NCBI GenBank assembly: GCA_964405265.1
Contig: CAYONC010000007.1
Coordinates: 43,953 to 107,952, forward strand
Direction of reading: 5' to 3'
DNA from: Eshraghiella sp964405265
GTDB taxonomy: Bacteria > Bacillota > Clostridia > Lachnospirales > Lachnospiraceae
DNA: 64,000 nt
Shown here: positions 1 to 8,065 of the stretch, piece by piece
Layout of the letters: each line of letters starts with the position of its first letter
Numbering within the stretch: the stretch's first letter is position 1
Translations under genes and position numbers: made by a program
The notes under the pieces: generated by a model
Told to the model about the DNA's origin: nothing
The model's input: the letters and a program-made list of their open reading frames with translations, nothing else
Databases searched by the model: none

Positions 1-707
1 CGATCAAACGTTCTCTGGCATATATCTGCAAGCTCCTTCACATAATCAACCTTGTCATTATGAAGTCTGTCTCCGTAAGTTGATTCCATTACCACGTAAT
101 CCGTTTCTGATATATATTGCGGATCATTAATTATTGGTCTGTTAATATTTCCTATATCGCCTGAAAAAACAATTTTCTTCCGTACACCGTCCTCATCAAG
201 CCATATTTCTATGCTTGCCGATCCTAAAAGGTGTCCGGCATCAGAAAACCTTACCCTCAGTCCTTCAGATATGTCATAAACCCTGTCATATTCCATTGCG
301 GCAAACAGATCTATCACGCCATCAGCATCATTCATGTCATAGAGAGGTTCTACAAATGCCTTTCCGGCACGCTGTCCTTTTCTGTTCTTCCATTCTGCTT
401 CCGTCATCTGTATATGTGCCGAATCCCTGAGCATTATCTCACACAAGTCGGTTGTTGCCTCCGTGGCATACACCTGTCCTCTGAAGCCTCTTGCATAAAG
501 CAGCGGCAGAAGTCCCGAATGGTCTATGTGTGCATGAGTGAGGAACACATAATCAATATCCGGCACCGGCACCGGTATTTCAGCATTCTCAAACTCATCA
601 TTTCCCTGCTCCATTCCGCAGTCAATAAGCATATTCTTACCGCATGCCTGAAGCACGTGACAGCTTCCCGTAACCTCATGGTCGGCTCCTACAAATGTAA
701 GTATCAT
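1..707 (-). CDS. MBL-fold/beta-CASP RNA-processing nuclease (partial, runs off the left edge)
   Basis: The open frame reads from an ATG at 705-707 on the minus strand to the window edge, so only about 235 N-terminal residues are present. The start has a clear GGAGG site just upstream (715-719). The protein begins MILTFVGADHEVTGSCH and carries the metallo-beta-lactamase signature HAHIDHSG at residues 58-65, then a DAGHLLGSASI stretch and a SGDIG motif, the layout of the RNA-processing exonuclease / CPSF73-like group. It is expected to bind two zinc ions and cleave RNA in the cytoplasm. The beta-CASP part lies outside the window, so the subfamily is not certain. Confidence 0.85.
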   Translation of the reverse strand, partial: MILTFVGADHEVTGSCHVLQACGKNMLIDCGMEQGNDEFENAEIPVPVPDIDYVFLTHAHIDHSGLLPLLYARGFRGQVYATEATTDLCEIMLRDSAHIQMTEAEWKNRKGQRAGKAFVEPLYDMNDADGVIDLFAAMEYDRVYDISEGLRVRFSDAGHLLGSASIEIWLDEDGVRKKIVFSGDIGNINRPIINDPQYISETDYVVMESTYGDRLHNDKVDYVKELADICQRTFD

Positions 708-791
708 AAACAGCCCTCCGTTTTTTCATTATATGATATGATTATACTTTAATTTTTGCTGGACGTACAGAAGATTTTGACATAAAATGTG

Positions 792-804
792 TATTGTCAC
801 AATA
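792..804. promoter_or_regulatory. 13-bp palindrome upstream of the PAP2 gene
   Basis: TATTGT-C-ACAATA is a perfect inverted repeat with a one-base centre. It lies just upstream of the PAP2 ribosome binding site (AAAGGAG, about 809-815) in the divergent intergenic region, where an operator would be plausible. No regulator is identified, and a chance palindrome in AT-rich DNA is possible. Confidence 0.3.
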
Positions 805-822
805 ATCAAAAAGGAGATTACA

Positions 823-1728
823 ATGGAATTTTTATTATGGTTACAGAACCACCGTACGCCCGTTATGGACAAAATAATGTCCCTTCTTACTTTTTTGGGA
901 AGTGAATATGTGATTCTTGCGGTACTGTGCATACTCTTCTGGTGTGTCAATAAAAAAACCGCATACAAGACATGCTTTTCGTTCTTCCTCTCGGGTCTTG
1001 CGGTTCACGGACTTAAAATGGCATGCAGAATAGAGCGTCCTTTTATCAGGGACAGCAGGCTTCATCCTGTCGAAGCGGCAAGAGCCGATGCCACGGGCTA
1101 TTCATTTCCAAGCGGACACACACAGGGTGCCGCCGGTCTTTATTCAACGCTTGCTTTTCACTTCAAAAAGCTGTGGATATATATTGCAGGTTATTCAATA
1201 ATCCTTCTTGTTATGTTCACAAGGCTGTATCTGGGATGTCATACGCCTGAAGACGTACTGGTGTCATTTGCGTTATCAGTTGTAATTGCATTTGTTGTCA
1301 ACGCTTTTTTTGACCGGGTAAATTTTACAAAAAAAGTAAGGATAATTACCATGGCTGTCATAGAAACCATTTCCGCACTTCTCATTGCATACTGTGCCTG
1401 TCTTGTCGCTTCAGGCAGAACAACCACCGGACTTGCAATGGACTGCTTTAAAGCTGCAGGAATCGGTCTCGGCTTTGGTCTTGCATGGTTCCTCGAAACG
1501 GAATATATTGATTTTGACCCTAAGGCAACCGGAACGTTATGGGGACAGATACTTAAACTTATTATCGGAATAGCCGTCACTTTTGCACTCAAGGAAGGCA
1601 TAAAGCTTATATCAGCCACATCCGTTGCCGTGAATATAATACGGTACTTCATGATGATTATGTGGGCCGTTGCCGTTTATCCTTTCATATTGAAAAAAAT
1701 CAGTCAGAAGAATAATCAGAGGCAATAA
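823..1728 (+). CDS. PAP2-family membrane phosphatase
   Basis: A protein of about 301 residues beginning MEFLLWLQNHRTP, with AAAAAGGAG placed just before the chosen ATG. An in-frame ATG 36 bases upstream lacks a good binding site. It shows the three PAP2 phosphatase motifs in order: KMACRIERP, PSGHTQ and TRLYLGCHTPED. These supply the catalytic histidines and phosphate-binding lysine and arginine. Several hydrophobic segments before, between and after the motifs indicate an integral membrane protein. Relatives dephosphorylate lipid phosphates such as undecaprenyl pyrophosphate or phosphatidic acid; the substrate here is not known. It converges on the YigZ gene, and the two coding ends overlap by 29 bases. 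Confidence 0.9.
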   Translation: MEFLLWLQNHRTPVMDKIMSLLTFLGSEYVILAVLCILFWCVNKKTAYKTCFSFFLSGLAVHGLKMACRIERPFIRDSRLHPVEAARADATGYSFPSGHTQGAAGLYSTLAFHFKKLWIYIAGYSIILLVMFTRLYLGCHTPEDVLVSFALSVVIAFVVNAFFDRVNFTKKVRIITMAVIETISALLIAYCACLVASGRTTTGLAMDCFKAAGIGLGFGLAWFLETEYIDFDPKATGTLWGQILKLIIGIAVTFALKEGIKLISATSVAVNIIRYFMMIMWAVAVYPFILKKISQKNNQRQ

Positions 1729-2338
1729 AGCCTTCACTTATTTTTGTAATCAAAGCCCTGCCTCCGGTGCTCTCGTTTATGGCATCAAGCAGGGCCCTGC
1801 TTTTCTCTTTTTCCGTTTCTACGGTCAGCTCTGCCACATCTGTATATTGTGAACCGGTTATTTTCCCTCCAAATCCGGGAATTATATGCTGTAATTTACC
1901 CAATCCGTTATAATCTGTTATAATCTTATATTCTTCTCCCTGCTTAAGCAGTGACAGGCTGCTGTTGCGGAGTGACTCACATGCTGCACCCGTATATGCC
2001 CTTACAAGTCCTCCGGTACCAAGAAGTGTCCCTCCGAAATACCTTGTTACCGTTATCAGACAGTTATGCACACCTGTTCTCAGGATAACATCAAGAATCG
2101 GTTTACCTGCCGTTCCCGACGGTTCTCCGTCATCGCTGCATCTTGTTATTTCATTATTCGTTCCAAGTACGAAGGCATGGCAGACATGTCTTGCATCCCA
2201 ATATTTTTTCCTGACCTGTTCAAGGATTTCCGCTGCTGTTTCTTCTGTTTCAATTTTATATGTCATTGCTATGAATCGTGATTTTTTTTCTTCATATATT
2301 CCCTCTGCCCCTTTTTTGACAACTATATAACCTGACAT
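1700..2338 (-). CDS. YigZ/IMPACT-family protein
   Basis: A 212-residue protein with the full UPF0029/IMPACT N-terminal domain. The stretches EEKKSRFIA, DARHVCHAF, DDGEPSGTAGKPIL and VTRYFGGTLLGTGGLVRAY are the conserved core of the family, and the C-terminal ferredoxin-like DUF1949 domain follows. Length matches the usual 200-220. The start has GAGGAAAG just upstream. Bacterial YigZ proteins are conserved but of unsettled function; links to translation or proline peptide handling have been proposed for relatives. It is a single gene, convergent with the PAP2 phosphatase and divergent from the penicillin-binding protein. Confidence 0.9.
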   Translation of the reverse strand: MSGYIVVKKGAEGIYEEKKSRFIAMTYKIETEETAAEILEQVRKKYWDARHVCHAFVLGTNNEITRCSDDGEPSGTAGKPILDVILRTGVHNCLITVTRYFGGTLLGTGGLVRAYTGAACESLRNSSLSLLKQGEEYKIITDYNGLGKLQHIIPGFGGKITGSQYTDVAELTVETEKEKSRALLDAINESTGGRALITKISEGFIASDYSSD

Positions 2339-2503
2339 ATCTTTCCTCTGTTTTTTTATTTATTGTAACACACACTTTGTTTATTTGGTAATAAATTGTT
2401 AATACTGTTAATATTGTGTTACATAATTCTTATTTTTACGGAATTTTCTTTATTTATCGGCTGTAATTTGATATACTGTGAATAGTTTTTATGGAGGAAT
2501 CAT

Positions 2504-5101
2504 ATGAATTTCAGCAACAGAAACATTAAAAAAATACAAAATACACTCTCATCCGGCAGAAGGAAGCTGACTTCCAAGACATTTATATATATTTTTAAAG
2601 CAGTTATTACCATTGTAGTATGTGCGTCAGTCATATTTGTATGCATGGCGGCAGGTGCCGTTAACGGCATAATCAAAACCGCACCCGAAATTACAATCAA
2701 TGATGTCACTCCTTCGCAGTATAAGACCACAGTATACGACTGTAACGGCATTGCCATTGAGACACTCGTGGCATCCGGTGCCAACAGAATATATGTAACA
2801 ATCAATGAAGTACCTGATGACCTGAAAAATGCCTTTATCGCCATTGAGGACGAGCGTTTTCTTGAACATAACGGAATTGATGCAAAAGGAATCATAAGAG
2901 CTGCTTACATCGGCATAACCAACAGCTTCCGTTTTACGCAGGGAGCAAGCACGATTACACAGCAGCTCATCAAGAACAGTGTATTTTCCGTTGAAAATGA
3001 AAACAGCCTCGGTGACAGGCTCAAGCGTAAAATACAGGAGCAGTACCTTGCAATTAAGCTTGAAGAAGTAGCATCCAAGGATCAGATTCTTGAAAATTAC
3101 CTTAACACCATTAATCTGGGCAATAATAACCTTGGCGTGCAGTCAGCCTCACTTAATTATTTCAATAAAGACGTATCGGAACTTACTCTGTCAGAATGTG
3201 CCGTAATCGCCGCAATAACACAGAATCCGTCCAGATATAATCCTATACGTCATCCTGATTATAACGCAGACAGACGTAAGCTTGTTCTTGACAACATGCT
3301 TGAGCTTGAAATGATTACCGGGGAAGAATATACGGAAGCAATGAATGATGACGTGTATTCAAGAATCGCCAACAATTACACAACCAAGACCTCTTCCGCT
3401 TATTCATATTATACGGATGCGCTTATTCAGGAAATCATGTCTGATTTAATGAAGCAGAAGGGATATACCTACACACAGGCATATAACCTTGTATACCGCG
3501 GCGGACTGTCAATATATTCATGTGAGGATTCCGTTCTCCAGAAATATGCCCAGGATGCAATCAATAATCCGGATTACTGGAACGGATACGAGGAATACAG
3601 CATTACCTGCCGTTTCCGTGTTAAGGACTCTGACGGTAATCTTAGCAGTTATTCAGAATCAACCCTGCTTAAATATCTCCAGTCACGGTACGATTCAAAG
3701 TTTGAACTGGTTTTCAAATCCGTTGAAGAAGCTGACAGATACATTAATGAATACAAAAATTATATTCTTGAGCAGACGAATGGCGAGATAATACAGGGAA
3801 GCGAATCCACGACTTACACGATTCAGCCTCAGACTTCCCTTGTAATAATAGAAAACGGGACCGGTAATGTCAGGGTAATTATAGGCGGACGAGGTGATAA
3901 AACGGAAAGTCTCGTGCTTAACAGGGCAACTTCTTCCAAAAGACAGGCAGGTTCGACCATAAAACCGCTTGTTGCATACGGACCTGCGATAGACACCTCC
4001 GGATATACCCTCGGAAAAATATATGATGACGTGCCTTTTTACTATGATAACGGTCAGGTGGTAAAGAACAATGACGGTCTGTATCTTGGTTATGTACCGT
4101 TAAGACTCGCACTTGCAGAATCAAGAAACACGCCGGCACTGCAGACTCTGTCAGACATAGGTATTACAACCGGAACGACTTACCTCAAAAAATTCGGTAT
4201 TACAACCCTGACACAGAATGATTACTATCTTCCGATTGCCCTCGGTTCGTGCAGTGTAACCAATTATGAAATGACTACCGCTTATTCGGTATTTGCCAAT
4301 GACGGTGAATATATTGAGCCCCGTCTTTATACCAGGGTAGTGGATCATGACGGAAATATCATACTTGACAATACGGAAACCGTCAGTACAAGAGTAATCA
4401 AAGAAACCACCGCATGGCTGATGACGGATGCGCTTCACAGTGTTCTCTTGGATGGTACGCTTCACGGTCTCGACGTGGGAACCAACTATGTTGCCGCAAA
4501 ATCAGGTACTTCACAGAATGATAAGGATAAATGGGTAATAGGTTACACTGATGATTATACGGTGGGAATATGGTCGGGCCACGATTCCAACAAAGCATTT
4601 GACACAAGTTATGATGTGCCTTATGTATACATCTGGGCTGATATAATAAAGAAAACCTGTGAAAATAATGTATCGGAAAAACCGGAAATTCCGAAAAACA
4701 TTGTTGCCGTTGAAATATGCAGGGATTCAGGACTGCTTGCGGCAGAAGGTTTCTGTGACTGTGACCAGCGCGGAAGCCGTGTGACAACGGAATATTTCAT
4801 TGAAGGGACAGAACCTTCCGATTACTGCAATGTCCACCAGAAGGTAACATGCTGCAGTGATACCGGAGAAGTTGCAACAGATAAATGTACCAATACGGTA
4901 TCTAAAATAATGATATTCAAGAATCTGTCGGATGTTAATCTTGAAAAATTCACAATAGAAGATGCAAAGTATGCTTTTACGCAGGATGATTTAACAGACT
5001 GCTGCGAAAAGCACACGGGTAAGCTGATTTCACCTGTTAAATACACGGATATTCCAATTGATGAGGCTTACGATAAAAACAATTCCGTCAAGCAGGATTA
5101 A
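2504..5101 (+). CDS. Class A penicillin-binding protein (PBP1A type)
   Basis: An 865-residue bifunctional peptidoglycan synthase. A cytoplasmic basic N-terminus is followed by one membrane helix (about residues 30-55). The glycosyltransferase domain has EDERFLEHNGID and QGASTITQQLIKN. The penicillin-binding domain has the catalytic serine in STIKP (about residue 484), the SRN triad near 540 and KSGTS near 666. It polymerises glycan strands from lipid II and cross-links stem peptides on the outer face of the membrane. Start: ATGGAGGAATCAT precedes the ATG. Its original downstream terminator appears to have been split by the mobile element that begins 27 bases after the stop codon. Confidence 0.95.
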   Translation: MNFSNRNIKKIQNTLSSGRRKLTSKTFIYIFKAVITIVVCASVIFVCMAAGAVNGIIKTAPEITINDVTPSQYKTTVYDCNGIAIETLVASGANRIYVTINEVPDDLKNAFIAIEDERFLEHNGIDAKGIIRAAYIGITNSFRFTQGASTITQQLIKNSVFSVENENSLGDRLKRKIQEQYLAIKLEEVASKDQILENYLNTINLGNNNLGVQSASLNYFNKDVSELTLSECAVIAAITQNPSRYNPIRHPDYNADRRKLVLDNMLELEMITGEEYTEAMNDDVYSRIANNYTTKTSSAYSYYTDALIQEIMSDLMKQKGYTYTQAYNLVYRGGLSIYSCEDSVLQKYAQDAINNPDYWNGYEEYSITCRFRVKDSDGNLSSYSESTLLKYLQSRYDSKFELVFKSVEEADRYINEYKNYILEQTNGEIIQGSESTTYTIQPQTSLVIIENGTGNVRVIIGGRGDKTESLVLNRATSSKRQAGSTIKPLVAYGPAIDTSGYTLGKIYDDVPFYYDNGQVVKNNDGLYLGYVPLRLALAESRNTPALQTLSDIGITTGTTYLKKFGITTLTQNDYYLPIALGSCSVTNYEMTTAYSVFANDGEYIEPRLYTRVVDHDGNIILDNTETVSTRVIKETTAWLMTDALHSVLLDGTLHGLDVGTNYVAAKSGTSQNDKDKWVIGYTDDYTVGIWSGHDSNKAFDTSYDVPYVYIWADIIKKTCENNVSEKPEIPKNIVAVEICRDSGLLAAEGFCDCDQRGSRVTTEYFIEGTEPSDYCNVHQKVTCCSDTGEVATDKCTNTVSKIMIFKNLSDVNLEKFTIEDAKYAFTQDDLTDCCEKHTGKLISPVKYTDIPIDEAYDKNNSVKQD

Positions 5102-5127
5102 AACATATTACTGCATAATAAAACGGG

Positions 5128-5137
5128 CTGCCTGTAA
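5128..5137. repeat. Left 10-bp direct repeat (attL-like boundary)
   Basis: CTGCCTGTAA, identical to the copy at 13529-13538. The bases to its left, AAAACGGG, together with the first four repeat bases form one arm of a terminator whose other arm now lies 8.4 kb away at 13543-13554. The preceding gene, pbp1A, therefore no longer has its own hairpin. Confidence 0.8.
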
Positions 5138-5223
5138 TGCTGACACCTGATAAGAAAGTAATTTAGAAACTAAATCTAATGCATTGAATTATCCGGTATT
5201 AGCAAAGACAAGTCCAAAAGATG

Positions 5224-5265
5224 AATACCGAGAAGAACGGTAAAAGGTTTTTCTCGGTATTTTTC
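5224..5265 (+). terminator. Intrinsic terminator inside the left end of the element
   Basis: AATACCGAGAA pairs with TTCTCGGTATT across a short loop and is followed by a T-run. It lies between the element boundary and the first element gene. It may end transcription of a lost upstream gene, or insulate the element from pbp1A readthrough now that the host terminator is split. The rest of the 5138-5337 stretch shows nothing else recognisable. Confidence 0.75.
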
Positions 5266-5337
5266 TGTTTATAGCGGTACATTCGACTATTAAACCTACT
5301 TTGAGTGCAATTATGATAGAAACTTAAAGGAGACAAT

Positions 5338-5523
5338 ATGCGCAATAAAAAATACTACATAGCATTAGATGATTTTGAACGGCGAGTGGTTGTGAACTGC
5401 TTGAACGAAATGCGGAACAGTCTTATCGCAAACGGTAAGTACGCTGATGCGGTGGACGAGGTTTTATTGAAAATCATTGGTGCGAAGCAGAAGAAATTCA
5501 AGATAATTTACAAGGAGGCGTAA
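5338..5523 (+). CDS. Small element-borne hypothetical protein
   Basis: A 61-residue protein starting MRNKKYYIALDDFERRV, preceded by AAAGGAG at good spacing. Short proteins of this general form (a YxIALxxFE start, then an RNxLIxxGxYxDAVDEVLxK helix) are common beside transfer or transposition genes in Clostridia mobile elements. I do not know a function. It is only 3 bases from tnpV and surely co-transcribed with it. No catalytic motif or membrane segment is visible; the predicted fold is mostly helical. Confidence 0.6.
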   Translation: MRNKKYYIALDDFERRVVVNCLNEMRNSLIANGKYADAVDEVLLKIIGAKQKKFKIIYKEA

Positions 5524-5526
5524 TTT

Positions 5527-5901
5527 ATGGAAAAGCATATTTATAACGAACAGGTGGGCATCAGTTACACTCTGCACGGCGATTATTACTTGCCCGACCT
5601 TGCCCCCGATGAAGAAGAACAGCCTATCGGCGTATGGGGACAGCGGCACTTACGATATATCAAACAACAGCACAAGGTGCTATATCTAAATCTTCTGACA
5701 AGCGGCAAGCTGAACGGGCATCCTGCAGACACCGACAAACAGGCGGAAGATATGTTTTCTCGGCTTGTAAAACAGAAGGCGGAGAGTGAGGGAGTGACCG
5801 AACAACTCAAAGCAGACAATCAAATGGAGTGGATTGGTCGTATGAACAATATCCACGCCAGAGTAACGGAAATCATAAATCACGATATAATTTATAGCTA
5901 A
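5527..5901 (+). CDS. tnpV: TnpV-family transposon-encoded protein
   Basis: A 124-residue protein matching the TnpV family: a YGVWG-like segment (IGVWGQRHLRYIKQQH), then LYLNLLTSGKLNGH, EGVTEQLKADNQMEWIGRMN and a NIHAR-EIINHDIIY tail. TnpV was first described on Tn4451 and is common on large-serine-recombinase elements; its exact function is not established. AAGGAGG precedes the ATG and overlaps the end of the 61-residue gene upstream. It ends in a strong terminator, which separates it from the cargo operons. Its presence together with the recombinase remnant at 12344-13461 is the main evidence for the element's family. Confidence 0.85.
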   Translation: MEKHIYNEQVGISYTLHGDYYLPDLAPDEEEQPIGVWGQRHLRYIKQQHKVLYLNLLTSGKLNGHPADTDKQAEDMFSRLVKQKAESEGVTEQLKADNQMEWIGRMNNIHARVTEIINHDIIYS

Positions 5902-5908
5902 CCGATAG

Positions 5909-5955
5909 CGGTGGCAGGGAGCGGTTCATTAACGCACTTCTGCCACCGTTTTTTT
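5909..5955 (+). terminator. Intrinsic terminator after tnpV
   Basis: CGGTGGCAG (5909-5917) pairs perfectly with CTGCCACCG (5940-5948), followed by seven T residues. It cleanly separates the tnpV transcript from the two-component operon. Confidence 0.9.
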
Positions 5956-5961
5956 ATATTC

Positions 5962-5993
5962 TTCAATCATTTTTCAATATTCTGTGCTATAAT
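5962..5993 (+). promoter_or_regulatory. Promoter of the two-component operon with a direct-repeat response-regulator box
   Basis: TTCAAT occurs at 5962-5967 and 5973-5978, 11 bases apart start to start, the spacing typical of OmpR/PhoB-family tandem binding sites (7-bp half sites plus 4-bp spacers). A consensus -10, TATAAT, follows at 5988-5993. There is no good -35 at 16-18 bases, and the box occupies that position, as expected for an activated promoter. The same arrangement recurs at 7974-8006 in front of the VTC operon, which points to autoregulation and shared control by the response regulator encoded next. Confidence 0.65.
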
Positions 5994-6016
5994 AAAGTAT
6001 AAGTGGAGGTGTCGGT

Positions 6017-6700
6017 ATGCGACTTTTGCTTGTTGAAGATGAAAAAAGAATGGCGCAGGCGCTATGTGAAATCCTGCGTCTTGAAAAATATGAAGTTGAT
6101 CACTATGCTAACGGTCTTGATGGTTTGTCTGCAATCGAAAGCAACATCTATGATATTGTGATTCTCGATGTTATGCTTCCCGGAATGAATGGATATGAGA
6201 TTGCGAAGCGTGTGCGCAGCAAAGGAATTTCCACTCCCATTTTGATGCTTACCGCAAAGGCAGAGCTTGACGATAAGGTAACGGGGCTTGACAGCGGTGC
6301 AGATGATTATTTAACAAAACCGTTTATGACAAAGGAATTACTTGCCCGACTTCGTGCGCTTGGCAGACGAACACTTGGTACAACCGATGGTGTATTATCC
6401 TTTGCGGATATTTTCCTTGATACAAGTACACTTACGCTGTCCTGTACCACTAACGGTCAAAGTGTGCGGCTAAGTGAAAAGGAGCACCGTATCCTTGAAT
6501 ACTTAATGTCAAACAGCGGTCAGATTCTAACCCGTGAACAGCTTGCGGTGAAGATATGGGGATTTGAAAGTGATGCCGAGTACAATAATGTAGAGGTATA
6601 TATGTCCTTTACCCGTAAAAAGCTTGCGTTTGTTGAAGCCAAAACCGAAATCAAGGCGGTGCGGAGGATCGGATACGAATTGAGGTGTGACGATGTTTAA
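6017..6700 (+). CDS. OmpR/PhoB-family response regulator
   Basis: A 227-residue two-domain regulator. The receiver domain (1-120) has the acidic pocket LLLVEDEK, the phosphoacceptor aspartate in VILDVMLPG, and the conserved KPF lysine. The C-terminal winged helix (about 130-225) has the RLSEKEHRILEYL and VEVYMSFTRKKL segments of the OmpR group. TGGAGGTG precedes the ATG. The gene overlaps the start of its kinase, so the pair is translationally coupled. It is inferred to bind the TTCAAT direct repeats upstream of itself and of the VTC operon. No vancomycin or lantibiotic resistance genes are nearby, so the usual VanR-type roles are not supported. Confidence 0.93.
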   Translation: MRLLLVEDEKRMAQALCEILRLEKYEVDHYANGLDGLSAIESNIYDIVILDVMLPGMNGYEIAKRVRSKGISTPILMLTAKAELDDKVTGLDSGADDYLTKPFMTKELLARLRALGRRTLGTTDGVLSFADIFLDTSTLTLSCTTNGQSVRLSEKEHRILEYLMSNSGQILTREQLAVKIWGFESDAEYNNVEVYMSFTRKKLAFVEAKTEIKAVRRIGYELRCDDV

Positions 6701-7940
6701 GAAATCAAGGCGAAAAATCGTTGCCGCAATTATGTCCATACTTGTAGTTTTGTGGGTAGGTACACTTGGCATTATTTATGCTTCCAGTTATTATGAAATG
6801 GCAAATCAAAACAAAGAGATGCTTCAGGCACACGCCGAAATGTATGTACTCCCTCAGTCATTTAATGAGGTGGTGCCGCCCGGAATACCTATACCCGATG
6901 GTAATCAAAACATTACCTCAAGCTTTGATCAGCAGTCTCCGATGTTTCAGTTGTCCACCTTCTATACTGTCGCAATGTCATATGACGGCGAAATTCTTGA
7001 AATAAAGAATGAACCGCCGACAATATACACCGATGATGAGTTGGAAAAATTAGCCCAAAATATTATCAAGGGCACCAAGGAAAGCGGTAGCCAAGAGAAT
7101 CTTGCTTTCTATAAAACAGATAAGGGTGGATATACCCTTGTCACTTTTATGGATAATACTGTCATAAACGAGAGTGCTATGACTTTGTTCCGATATACGC
7201 TGATTTTTGGCGGTGCAGCACTTGTATTGTTCTTCTTTTTGTCGATGTTCCTTGCGAGAAAAATCGTACATCCGCTTGAGGAAAGCTACCAAAAACAAAA
7301 GCAGTTCATATCTGACGCAGGCCATGAACTGAAAACGCCTGTATCGGTGGTTAGTGCCAATGCCGAGCTTCTGTCCCGTGAAATCGGTGATAACCAATGG
7401 CTGCAAAACATCCAGTATGAAAACGAGCGAATGGGTATGCTTGTATGTCAGCTGCTTGATCTTGCCCGAACCGAGAAGGTTAAATCACAGATGGCGCATA
7501 TTGATTTCAGCCGCCTTGTTGCAGGTGAAGCACTTCCGTTTGAAAGCGTTGCCTTTGAAAAAGGACTTGTGCTAAACAGCAACATCACAAAGGGCATTGC
7601 AGTGGAAGGCAACAGCACACAGCTCAAGCAAATTGTTTCTATATTGCTTGATAACGCTATTCGTCACAGTAAAGAACAAGGCGAAGTGTATTTATCCTTA
7701 ACAAAGGAACATAATTTTGTAAAACTCTCTGTTATCAACAAAGGCGATGAAATCCCCGCAGAACAGCGTGGGCAGATATTTGAGCGTTTTTATCGTGTGG
7801 ATACCGCCCGTAACGGCGAGGACAAGCATTACGGTCTTGGCCTTGCCATTGCAAAATCTATTGTAACAGCACACAAAGGTAAAATTGAGGTACTTTGCTG
7901 TAATGGTCTGGTTGAGTTTCAAATTCACTTACCTATTTGA
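6693..7940 (+). CDS. Membrane sensor histidine kinase, partner of the upstream regulator
   Basis: About 415 residues. A membrane helix (about 10-30) is followed by a roughly 135-residue outer sensor region with no recognised domain, then a second helix (about 170-190). The kinase core has the H-box FISDAGHELKTPVSV, an N-box (LDNAIRHSKEQG) and the G-box YGLGLAIAKS. The ATG at 6693 is preferred over the GTG at 6687 because GAGGTG sits at proper spacing before it. The sensor region contains a proline/glycine-rich piece (VVPPGIPIPDGNQ). It probably senses an envelope or outside signal and controls the VTC-DUF4956-CotH operon that follows. It ends before a terminator at 7994. Confidence 0.92.
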   Translation: MFKKSRRKIVAAIMSILVVLWVGTLGIIYASSYYEMANQNKEMLQAHAEMYVLPQSFNEVVPPGIPIPDGNQNITSSFDQQSPMFQLSTFYTVAMSYDGEILEIKNEPPTIYTDDELEKLAQNIIKGTKESGSQENLAFYKTDKGGYTLVTFMDNTVINESAMTLFRYTLIFGGAALVLFFFLSMFLARKIVHPLEESYQKQKQFISDAGHELKTPVSVVSANAELLSREIGDNQWLQNIQYENERMGMLVCQLLDLARTEKVKSQMAHIDFSRLVAGEALPFESVAFEKGLVLNSNITKGIAVEGNSTQLKQIVSILLDNAIRHSKEQGEVYLSLTKEHNFVKLSVINKGDEIPAEQRGQIFERFYRVDTARNGEDKHYGLGLAIAKSIVTAHKGKIEVLCCNGLVEFQIHLPI

Positions 7941-7973
7941 CTTTGCAACGAATAATCATGAACTTTTTGTGTA

Positions 7974-8006
7974 TTCAATAAAACTTCAATCTTCCTCCTG
8001 TACAAT
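7974..8006 (+). promoter_or_regulatory. Promoter of the VTC-DUF4956-CotH operon with the same direct-repeat box
   Basis: TTCAAT at 7974-7979 and 7985-7990, again 11 bases apart, followed 10 bases later by a -10-like TACAAT at 8001-8006. The geometry matches the site at 5962-5993. Transcription from here would start near 8012, inside the loop of the terminator that ends the kinase transcript, so this promoter would escape that terminator while readthrough from upstream would not. Confidence 0.65.
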
Positions 8007-8036
8007 GATGCCATCAAAGTACAGGAGGCTTTTTTT
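7994..8036 (+). terminator. Intrinsic terminator after the kinase gene, overlapping the next promoter
   Basis: CCTCCTGTAC (7994-8003) pairs perfectly with GTACAGGAGG (8019-8028), then a C and seven T residues. The -10 element of the VTC promoter (8001-8006) lies across the left arm and loop, so terminator and promoter share the same DNA. Confidence 0.9.
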
Positions 8037-8065
8037 CAAAAGCTAAATGAGAAAGGAGTGAAAAG

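Noticed and set aside
1965..2330. Long frames antisense to YigZ and other genes
   Set aside because: Many long antisense frames follow from the codon pattern of the real genes; they lack binding sites and protein-like composition.
6017..7940. VanR/VanS-type vancomycin resistance regulation
   Set aside because: The two-component proteins resemble many envelope-sensing systems, and no vanH, ligase or vanX genes are present; the VTC operon and shared boxes give a better target.
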